Positions 1-6,960 of a DNA stretch of 7,760 nt are shown here, piece by piece. A program made the position numbers and the translations under genes. How positions within the stretch are numbered: position 1 is the first letter of the stretch; the number at the start of each line of letters is the position of its first letter. The notes under the pieces were generated by a model, which ran no database searches, was not told where the DNA came from, and saw only the letters and a program-made list of their open reading frames with translations. Location of the stretch: assembly GCA_019308705.1 (NCBI GenBank), contig JAFDHW010000272.1, positions 1 through 7,760 on the forward strand. The letters are read 5' to 3'. The DNA comes from Deltaproteobacteria bacterium. Lineage in GTDB: Bacteria > Desulfobacterota > Desulfobacteria > Desulfobacterales > Desulfatibacillaceae.

Positions 1-17
1 GCTGCCATTCGGGCAAA

Positions 18-138
18 ATTGTTCACCCTTCGGGCTCGCCCGATTTCCGCGCTGGCCGCGTTATCGGGGCTCGGCGTACCAAAGTACGCCTTCACCCCTC
101 TAGCCTTGCCAGCAAGGAAATCAGGCTTCGTGAATAAT
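18..138. repeat. Long imperfect hairpin element, probable dispersed intergenic repeat
   Basis: This non-coding stretch folds on itself almost end to end. Arms seen by eye: 18-26 with 130-138 (9 pairs, one G-U), 38-40 with 124-126, 42-48 with 116-122 (GATTTCC/GGAAATC), 51-56 with 108-113 (GCTGGC/GCCAGC), 66-69 with 95-98, and an apical stem 73-79 with 84-90 (GGCGTAC, loop CAAA, GTACGCC). That is about 36 pairs over 121 bases. Two small local hairpins are also possible inside it (31-42 and 104-117). Such nested symmetry suggests a MITE-like or REP-like element, or a structured transcript. I see no open frame in it. Whether it is repeated elsewhere in the genome cannot be seen from this window. 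Confidence 0.5.
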
Positions 139-201
139 CCGGGTTAAAATATTGGATATATTCTGTTCAACGAAATTTTTCATGAATAATTCGGGCCAAA
201 A
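127..201 (+). repeat. Pair of 23-base direct repeats upstream of the DUF166 gene
   Basis: Bases 127-149 and 179-201 agree at 19 of 23 positions, with shared core TGAATAAT(C/T)CGGG followed by AAAA. A shorter related piece, ATTCGGGCAAAA, lies at 7-18. The start-to-start spacing of the two full copies is 52 bases. The first copy overlaps the right arm of the long hairpin and the second ends 32 bases before the chosen DUF166 start. They could be ends of a repeat element or a binding-site pair; the sequence alone does not decide. Confidence 0.45.
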
Positions 202-233
202 CGCCGCTCGCCATGGGCACCTGGAGACAACCG

Positions 234-866
234 ATGCAGACCATCTGGGTTTTTGAGCAGGAGGGGTCCGGGGAGGACAAGATACGGGGAATCCGCCGGC
301 ACGGGGGCGGCCGGTTCGACCTGAAGGTGCACGACATCACCGGCGCCCTTCCTCCCGTGTTGGACGACACCTCTCCTTACCTGCCGGAAGACATCGACGC
401 GGACCTGGTCCTGGATTTTCTCAAACACCCGGACCTTTCCGAGGACCTGGCCCGCATGTGCGTGGAAAAGGGCGTGCCCATCATCGCCTCGGGCAAGAAA
501 TGCACCGTCAAGGGGGTGGAGTGCCCGCCCACCTGATGCGCCCTTGCCCGCCGGGACGGCCTGGGCGCGTACGGGGAGCTTTTCGGCAAACCCGTGTTCA
601 AGGTGCTTGAGAAAGGCGGGCGCGTGGCCAGGGTGGAGGTGCTGCGGGGAGCGCCCTGCGGGGCCACCTGGGAGGCGGCCAAAACGCTCGAGGGCCTGCC
701 CGTGGACCAGGCCGCGGAAAAGATGGGCCTGGTGTCCCAGCAGTTCTGCAAGGCCGACCCCGCGGGATGGGACCCCATTTACCAGAAAAGCCCGGTGCAC
801 ATCGCCGGACATTTGCACGCCGCAGCCGTGGAAAAGGCCTTGGGCGGCAAAGATTCCCAAGGGTGA
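234..866 (+). CDS. DUF166-family protein, candidate selenoprotein (in-frame UGA read as Sec)
   Basis: The frame from 234 to the tandem stop TGA-TAA at 864-869 encodes 210 residues if the in-frame TGA at 534-536 is read through. Both halves lie in the same frame, so no frameshift is needed. The TGA gives residue 101 in the context CPPT-U-CALARRDGLG, next to Cys102, with Cys90 and Cys97 just before it. The C-terminal half carries RGAPCGATWEAAKTLEGLP (Cys142) and a later Cys172. This resembles the DUF166 (PF02593) pattern of an APCG(S/A)T motif followed by a conserved Cys, recognised from memory. The function of DUF166 is not established; old 'thymidylate synthase' labels should not be trusted. 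The cysteine-rich centre suggests a redox or metal role (inference). The start at 234 is preferred over the ATG at 213 because GGAG at 223-226 sits seven bases before it and the protein then opens with a typical beta-strand, MQTIWVF. The alternative is a pseudogene in which a Cys codon mutated to TGA. Confidence 0.72.
536..570 (+). promoter_or_regulatory. SECIS-like hairpin directly after the in-frame UGA
   Basis: Bases 537-543 (TGCGCCC) pair with 563-569 (GGGCGCG): six Watson-Crick pairs plus one G-U. A536-T570 can add one more pair. Above an internal loop, 550-552 (GCC) pair with 558-560 (GGC), leaving an apical loop GGGAC at 553-557. The loop begins with G and lies 16 bases after the UGA. 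This matches the known bacterial SECIS rule: a stem-loop just 3' of UGA with a G at the start of the apical loop, within about 16-37 bases. An alternative upper stem uses 546-548 with 558-560. The region is GC-rich, so chance pairing is possible. Confidence 0.5.
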
Positions 867-901
867 TAAGGTGTTGTTGAATTCCGCGCTGATTGGTAGG
901 A

Positions 902-929
902 TTTGCCTTGCGGCAGACTCCCTTTTTTT
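902..929 (+). terminator. Weak intrinsic terminator candidate after the DUF166 gene
   Basis: Bases 902-907 pair with 912-917 (TTTGCC/GGCAGA, one wobble) around the loop TTGC. Five bases later comes a run of seven T at 923-929. The stem is short and the gap to the T run is longer than usual, so this is only a candidate. Its position between the DUF166 stop and the next promoter fits. Confidence 0.3.
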
Positions 930-1035
930 CCTGTCTCCTTTCCTCTGTTCCTCTGTTGTTGCGTTCCCGGCTCCTTGATCCGCCTCCAAACCATAGACAA
1001 CCACGGCCCGAGCGCATAAGCATGGACGTTTTTCC

Positions 1036-1064
1036 TTGACAGAAAACAAATGCTTGTCTAATGT
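1036..1064 (+). promoter_or_regulatory. Putative sigma-70 promoter of the dsr operon
   Basis: A perfect -35 box TTGACA lies at 1036-1041. The -10 box is less clear: TCTAAT at 1057-1062 matches five of six consensus bases but leaves a short 15-base spacer, while TAATGT at 1059-1064 gives the ideal 17-base spacer with a poorer match. Transcription from here would give a leader of roughly 110 bases before the gene at 1185. No other convincing promoter is seen between 1064 and 6818, so it probably serves the RsbRD_N gene and dsrMKJOP together. Confidence 0.5.
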
Positions 1065-1184
1065 CGCGCCTTGAAAAACTCCGGGACATGCAGACTCGAT
1101 TTGCTGTTATGTCAAGGGGTTGGCCAGGAGCTTGCTTGTGCGGGAGCCTGTAGGCCCCACCGGGGTGCACCCGAGACATTTTCT

Positions 1185-1745
1185 ATGAAGATACTGGAGA
1201 CTATTCGAGAACTGCGACGGGAGATCGTCGGGGAGTGGACCGAGCGCACCCTGGAGGATTACCCGGCCGACACGGCCAAGTTCTTGAAAAAGCAGAAGGA
1301 CTCCATGGCCAACCCGGTGGGGGTCCGGACGTCCAGGGGGCTGGAAGCCCTGTTCGACGGGCTTTTCAAGGAACAGGCCGAGGTGGAGCGGCGATTTCTG
1401 GAGGATCTGATGCGCATCCGCGCGGTGCAGGACTTTTCACCGTCCGGCGCCGTGGGCTTTTTGTTCGCGTTGAAGGGCATCATCCACGAAAAGGTCGGCA
1501 AGAAACTTCCCCAGGCCGATCCCGATGAGTTGCGGGCCGTCGACACCCGGGTGGACCGCATGGCCATGGCGGGATTCGACCTTTACGTGGAATCGGTGAA
1601 AAAGCTTCACGAGATCCGGGTGGCGGAGATCAAGAACGAGGTCTACAACGCCCTTGTAAAGGCGAACCTCATTTGCGAGATCCCGGAATCCTCCGGGCCG
1701 CGGTCTACGGCCGGAAACCGGGCGGACGAGGAAACCGAAACCTGA
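1185..1745 (+). CDS. RsbRD_N-domain protein leading the dsr operon
   Basis: The product is 186 residues, soluble and charged, with no signal peptide or membrane segment. It opens with a helical stretch containing IRELRREIVGEWTERTLEDY and continues with helix-rich sequence to about residue 165, then a polar, probably disordered tail. The pattern resembles the RsbRD N-terminal domain (PF14361), the non-haem-globin sensory part of RsbR-like stressosome proteins; here it stands alone without a STAS domain. Genes of this type are commonly found in front of dsrMKJOP in sulfate reducers (recalled, not checked). The ATG at 1185 is chosen because the protein then starts at the domain's first helix; the ribosome site is poor (GAG at 1173-1175). 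An upstream TTG at 1071 in the same frame would add 38 unlikely residues. It ends 16 bases before dsrM, so co-transcription is likely. A sensing or regulatory role for Dsr electron transport is inference. Confidence 0.75.
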   Translation: MKILETIRELRREIVGEWTERTLEDYPADTAKFLKKQKDSMANPVGVRTSRGLEALFDGLFKEQAEVERRFLEDLMRIRAVQDFSPSGAVGFLFALKGIIHEKVGKKLPQADPDELRAVDTRVDRMAMAGFDLYVESVKKLHEIRVAEIKNEVYNALVKANLICEIPESSGPRSTAGNRADEETET

Positions 1746-1761
1746 AGCGAGGTAAGCGTCA

Positions 1762-2823
1762 ATGAATGTCTGGATGTCGTTAATCGTGTCTTTGATCGCC
1801 ATTGGGGCCGTGGTCGTGGTCGGCGCGATCGGCGGACTCGTACCCGCCCTGCACCCCGTCTTCGGGGTGGTCATCCCCTATGCCGCCCTGGCGGTGTTCA
1901 TCCTGGGGTTCATCTGGCGGGTTCTGCGCTGGGCCAAAAGCCCGGTGCCGTTTCCCATCGCCACCACGGCGGGCCAGCAGAAGAGCCTGCCCTGGATCAA
2001 GCAGGACAAGCTGGAAAACCCCTCCACCAGGTGGCAGGTGGTGGACCGCATGATCTTGGAGATCGTGCTCTTCAGGAGCCTGTTCCGCAACACCCGCATG
2101 GAGCTGTACAAGGAAAACGGCAAGCTCACCTATGGGTGGCAGCTCTGGCTGTGGGCCTTTGCCCTGGCCTTCCACTACAGCTTCCTGGTGGTGGTGCTCA
2201 GGCACCTGCGCTTCTTTTTGGATCCCATCCCCCTGCCCGTCACCCTGCTGGAGAGCGTGGACGGTTTTCTGCAGGTGGGGCTTCCGTCGGTCATGATCTC
2301 CGGGTTCGTGCTTTTGGGTGCGGTAGGCTATCTTTTGGTGCGCAGGCTTTATGTCCCCTTCATGCGCTACATCAGCCTGCCCAGCGACTATTTCCCCCTG
2401 TTTCTCATCGCCTCCATCGCGGCCACGGGCATCCTCATGCGCTACGTGGTGCGGGTGGACGTGGTGGGCGTCCGCGAGCTGACCTTGGGGATCGCCACGT
2501 TGAACCCCGTGGTGCCGGACGGGATCAATTTCCTTTTCTACATCCACCTGTTTCTTGTGTGCGTGCTTCTGGCCTACTTCCCCTTTTCCAAGCTCATGCA
2601 CCTGGGTGGAATCTTCATGAGCCCCACCCGGAACCTGAGGGGCAACTCCCGGGAATTCCGGCACGTCAACCCCTGGAATTACCCGGTCAAGACGCACACC
2701 TACGACGAATACGAGGAAGAGTTCAGGGACCGCATGATCGAAGCGGGCCTGCCCGTGGAAAAACAGCCTGCCGAGTCCGGTTCCGCAACCGATACCGAGT
2801 CCGCTGAAGACTCCGCCGAATAG
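1762..2823 (+). CDS. dsrM: DsrM, NarI-like dihaem cytochrome b subunit of the DsrMKJOP complex
   Basis: DsrM is the inner-membrane cytochrome b that exchanges electrons with the menaquinone pool and passes them to DsrK. The product has 353 residues with about six hydrophobic segments: roughly 5-27, 33-54, 127-147, 174-194, 208-228 and 257-277. Four histidines sit where haem ligands are expected: His138 and His148 in the third segment, His262 and His280 at the sixth. Their spacings of 10 and 18 residues are the same as those of the haem ligands of E. coli NarI (56/66 and 187/205), which supports two b haems. The first two helices form the N-terminal extension typical of DsrM, and the last 65 or so residues are a polar cytoplasmic tail rich in Glu and Ser. 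A GAGG at 1749-1752 lies nine bases before the ATG. dsrK begins 18 bases downstream. Confidence 0.95.
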   Translation: MNVWMSLIVSLIAIGAVVVVGAIGGLVPALHPVFGVVIPYAALAVFILGFIWRVLRWAKSPVPFPIATTAGQQKSLPWIKQDKLENPSTRWQVVDRMILEIVLFRSLFRNTRMELYKENGKLTYGWQLWLWAFALAFHYSFLVVVLRHLRFFLDPIPLPVTLLESVDGFLQVGLPSVMISGFVLLGAVGYLLVRRLYVPFMRYISLPSDYFPLFLIASIAATGILMRYVVRVDVVGVRELTLGIATLNPVVPDGINFLFYIHLFLVCVLLAYFPFSKLMHLGGIFMSPTRNLRGNSREFRHVNPWNYPVKTHTYDEYEEEFRDRMIEAGLPVEKQPAESGSATDTESAEDSAE

Positions 2824-2841
2824 GGTGGAAAAGGAGTAATC

Positions 2842-4450
<1,609 letters not shown>

Positions 4451-4454
<4 letters not shown>

Positions 4455-4852
4455 AGATTTACGACGCTGGTAAGGTCATCGCCGGGCTCATCATCTTCTT
4501 CGTCGTGTTCACCTTTCCGGTGTACTACAACCATGGGAAGGTGGAGCCCGCGCCAAAGCCCAGCTTGGAAACCGAGAAGATCCAGTCCCTGTACGAGAAG
4601 AACTGCGTGGAGGACAAGGCAACCATGCGCTCCGGCCACATGCTCCTCTTGGACAAGTGGCGGGACACCGTCGTCCGCGATAGGCTTCGTTCCTATGCGG
4701 GATTCAAGGGCACGCGGTTTGAAATGAGCCTTTCCAACACCTGCATGGACTGCCATTCCAACAAGGAGCAGTTCTGCGACGCCTGCCACAACTACGCCGG
4801 AGTCACCCCCTACTGCTGGGAGTGCCACCTCACGCCAAAGGAGATGAAGTGA
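4451..4852 (+). CDS. dsrJ: DsrJ, periplasmic trihaem cytochrome c subunit
   Basis: DsrJ is the small membrane-anchored multihaem cytochrome of the Dsr membrane complex, facing the periplasm. The product has 133 residues. An uncleaved-looking N-terminal anchor spans about residues 8-26. Three CxxCH haem c motifs are present: CMDCH at 98-102, CDACH at 109-113 and CWECH at 122-126, all packed at the C-terminus as usual for DsrJ. Cys52, in the context KNCVEDKATMRSGHM, corresponds by position to the conserved cysteine reported as an unusual distal haem ligand in DsrJ of Allochromatium; His63 and Met64 in the same stretch are other possible ligands. The start codon overlaps the dsrK stop (ATGA), implying translational coupling, so the dsrK frameshift could lower its expression if real. 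The stop shares one base with the dsrO start. Confidence 0.95.
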
Positions 4853-5649
4853 TGGATAGCACCAGGAGAAGCTTCTTAAAGATCCTGGGGGTCACGGCTG
4901 CCGGGCTGACGGTTCGGCCTTCCGCCGACGCTTGGGCCCTGGGGGCCAAGCCGAGGGGTGCGGCTCCCCTGGACAACGCGCTTGTCGGCAAGCGGTGGGC
5001 CATGGTGATCGACTTGCAAAAGCTCACCGACAAGGTGCGCAAGGACGCCGTCGAGGCATGCAATCGCGCGCACAACATCCCGCACTACGAAAACCACGAC
5101 GACGAGATCAAGTGGATCTGGGAAGAGGGGTACCACAACGCCTTCCCCGGCCAGCACAACCACCACCTTCCCGTGGAGCTGACCCGCGATCCGCTTCTGG
5201 TCCTGTGCAACCACTGCGAAAATCCGCCCTGCGTGCGGGTGTGCCCCACCAAGGCCACCTTCCAGCGCGAGGACGGCATCGTGATGATGGACTACCACCG
5301 CTGCATCGGGTGCCGGTTCTGCATGGCGGGCTGCCCCTACGGCTCCCGGAGCTTCAACTTCTGGGACCCCCGGAAACAGCCGCCGCTGGTGAACGAGAAG
5401 GGCGAATTCGACCCTCCCTCCCCGGATTATCCCACCCGGATGCGGGGCGTGGTGGAAAAGTGCAACTTCTGCGCGGAGCGGCTGGCCAAGGGAAAGCTTC
5501 CCGCCTGCGTGGAAGCCAGCAACGGCGCGCTTCTGTTCGGGGACCTCGCCGACCATGAGTCCGAGGTGGCCAAGGCGCTCCGGTCCCGCTATTCCATCCG
5601 CCGCAAACCCGACCTGGGAACCGAGCCCCAGGTCTACTATCTTATTTAA
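4852..5649 (+). CDS. dsrO: DsrO, Tat-exported periplasmic ferredoxin-like subunit
   Basis: DsrO carries electrons between the periplasmic DsrJ side and the membrane subunit DsrP. The product has 265 residues. A twin-arginine signal is plain: RRSFLK at residues 5-10, followed by a hydrophobic stretch and an Ala-rich cleavage region near 25-35. Twelve cysteines fall in ferredoxin-like groups: Cys70; 119, 122, 127 and 131; 151, 154, 157 and 161; and 204, 207 and 219. That is enough for three [4Fe-4S] clusters; the first motif of four-cluster NrfC/DmsB-type relatives is reduced to Cys70, as expected for DsrO. The ATG at 4852 is chosen over one 30 bases upstream because it has AAAGGAG at 4837-4843 eight bases before it and places the Tat motif at the N-terminus. 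It overlaps the dsrJ stop by one base (TGATG) and dsrP follows 11 bases after its stop. Confidence 0.95.
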   Translation: MDSTRRSFLKILGVTAAGLTVRPSADAWALGAKPRGAAPLDNALVGKRWAMVIDLQKLTDKVRKDAVEACNRAHNIPHYENHDDEIKWIWEEGYHNAFPGQHNHHLPVELTRDPLLVLCNHCENPPCVRVCPTKATFQREDGIVMMDYHRCIGCRFCMAGCPYGSRSFNFWDPRKQPPLVNEKGEFDPPSPDYPTRMRGVVEKCNFCAERLAKGKLPACVEASNGALLFGDLADHESEVAKALRSRYSIRRKPDLGTEPQVYYLI

Positions 5650-5660
5650 GCGAGGTTGCC

Positions 5661-6818
5661 ATGCTGGAAAAGGCATTACATGGAAGCGAAAAATACTGGG
5701 GATGGGTGGTGGCCCTCCTGGCCCTGATCGGCCTGGGGTTTGCGACCTATCTGCTGCAGTATTTCCAGGGCCTGGGAGTCACCGGCATGTCCAGGGACAT
5801 CTCCTGGGGCATCTACATCTCCCAGCTCACCTATCTCGTGGGCGTGGCCGCCTCCGGCGTCATGCTGGTGCTGCCGTATTACCTCCACGACTACAAGGAG
5901 TTCGGCAAGATCACCATCCTGGGCGAGTTCATGGCTGTGGCGGCCGTCATGACCTGCATGCTCTTCGTGCTGGTGGACCTTGGTCAGCCCATGCGGCTTC
6001 TGAACATCTTTCTGTACCCCACGCCCAATTCCATCCTGTTCTGGGACGCGGTGGTGCTGAATGTGTACATGCTGCTCAACATCGTCATCGGGTGGACCGT
6101 GCTCCAGGCCCAGCGCAAGGACGTGCCCCCGCCCAAGTGGGTGAAACCGCTCATCTACATCTCCATCCCCTGGGCGTTTTCCATCCACACGGTCACGGCC
6201 TTCTTGTACGCCGGCCTGCCGGGCCGCCACTTCTGGCTCACCGCCATCATGGCTCCCCGGTTCCTGGCCTCGGCCTTTGCCGCTGGCCCGGCCATCCTTC
6301 TTCTCATCGCCTTCATCCTGAGGAAGGTCACCGGGTTCGACCCCGGCAGGAAGGCCATCGGCGCCCTGGCCAAGATCATCACCTACGCCATGATCGCCAA
6401 CGTGTTCTTCTTCCTGCTGGAGATCTTCACGGCGTTCTACAGCAACATTCCAGGACACAAGCACACGTTCATCTACCTGTTCGCGGGCCTGGAAGGCCAC
6501 CACGGGCTGGTGCCCTTCATGTGGGCGTCCCAGTTCTTCTCCCTGGTGGCCCTGGTGTTGCTCATCCCGCCCCGGTTCCGCCACAACGAGAAGCTTTTGA
6601 TCGTGGCGCTGGCGTCCCTGGTCCTGGGCACCTGGATCGACAAGGGCCTGGGCCTGGTGGTGGGCGGCTTCGTGCCCAACATGCTGGAGCACGTCACCGA
6701 GTACATACCCACCGTGCCCGAGCTGATCATCACCGTGGGCGTTTACGCCATAGGGCTTTTCGTGCTCACCATCCTGTTCAAGATCGCCGTGAGCGTGAAG
6801 CAGGAGATCGGCGGCTGA
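5661..6818 (+). CDS. dsrP: DsrP, NrfD-like integral membrane quinone-reacting subunit
   Basis: DsrP belongs to the NrfD/PsrC family and is thought to exchange electrons between DsrO and the menaquinone pool. The product has 385 residues, with about ten hydrophobic helices spread over roughly 13-33, 47-72, 83-107, 121-145, 165-185, 195-220, 233-259, 280-303, 310-335 and 350-376. There is no signal peptide or haem motif. Conserved-looking features include an acidic-aromatic stretch EIFTAFY in the seventh helix and the GLEGHHGL loop after it, in the region where family members carry quinone-site residues (position by inference). GAGG at 5652-5655 lies five bases before the ATG. It is the last gene of the operon; an intrinsic terminator starts 25 bases after its stop. 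Confidence 0.95.
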   Translation: MLEKALHGSEKYWGWVVALLALIGLGFATYLLQYFQGLGVTGMSRDISWGIYISQLTYLVGVAASGVMLVLPYYLHDYKEFGKITILGEFMAVAAVMTCMLFVLVDLGQPMRLLNIFLYPTPNSILFWDAVVLNVYMLLNIVIGWTVLQAQRKDVPPPKWVKPLIYISIPWAFSIHTVTAFLYAGLPGRHFWLTAIMAPRFLASAFAAGPAILLLIAFILRKVTGFDPGRKAIGALAKIITYAMIANVFFFLLEIFTAFYSNIPGHKHTFIYLFAGLEGHHGLVPFMWASQFFSLVALVLLIPPRFRHNEKLLIVALASLVLGTWIDKGLGLVVGGFVPNMLEHVTEYIPTVPELIITVGVYAIGLFVLTILFKIAVSVKQEIGG

Positions 6819-6842
6819 CAACCCGCTGCATCGCATGTCACA

Positions 6843-6879
6843 GGGCTCGGCTCCTTTCGGGGGCCGGGCCCTTTTGTTT
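6843..6879 (+). terminator. Strong intrinsic terminator ending the dsr operon
   Basis: Bases 6843-6854 (GGGCTCGGCTCC) pair with 6860-6871 (GGGGCCGGGCCC) over 12 continuous pairs, two of them G-U, around the loop TTTCG. The U-rich tail TTTTGTTT at 6872-6879 follows directly. Its position 25 bases after the dsrP stop marks the end of the dsr transcript and separates it from the next gene. Confidence 0.85.
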
Positions 6880-6960
6880 GCATGGCCCGCAAAATGGGCC
6901 TATGTTGAAGCCTGCAAAACCCTCCCCGCAGGACCAGGACAAGGGACAAGGAATCCCGGA

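Larger units (their letters stand above)
867..1184 (+). other. Intergenic region: terminator candidate, pyrimidine tract, promoter and leader
   Basis: No gene is visible in these 318 bases. The content is the weak terminator at 902-929, a C/T-rich tract at about 918-957 that includes a tandem 8-mer CCTCTGTT (942-949 and 950-957), a promoter near 1036-1064, and a roughly 110-base leader before the RsbRD_N gene. The leader contains a perfect 10-base palindrome GGGTGCACCC at 1163-1172. It also contains TGTCAAGG at 1110-1117, which is the exact inverse complement of CCTTGACA at 1034-1041, the octamer covering the -35 box. Confidence 0.6.

Noticed and set aside
150..180. Promoter for the DUF166 gene in the AT-rich stretch
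   Set aside because: TATATT at 157-162 could be a -10 box but no acceptable -35 box lies at the right distance; not enough support to annotate.
213..236. ATG at 213 as the DUF166 start
   Set aside because: No ribosome site precedes it, whereas GGAG at 223-226 is ideally spaced for the in-frame ATG at 234.
1071..1184. TTG at 1071 as the start of the RsbRD_N protein
   Set aside because: It lies about ten bases after the -10 region and would add 38 Cys/Gly-rich residues ahead of a well-formed domain start at 1185.
5676..6836. Minus-strand frame of 386 codons opposite dsrP
   Set aside because: Low-complexity composition (His, Gln, Asp, Gly) and exact mirror of dsrP; a reverse-strand shadow.
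6884..6900. Small inverted repeat GGCCC/GGGCC as an operator
   Set aside because: Five-base arms in GC-rich DNA are expected by chance and there is no promoter to pair it with.
6835..6960. ATG at 6835 as start of the last gene
   Set aside because: It would put the operon terminator hairpin inside the coding sequence and add a low-quality N-terminus.
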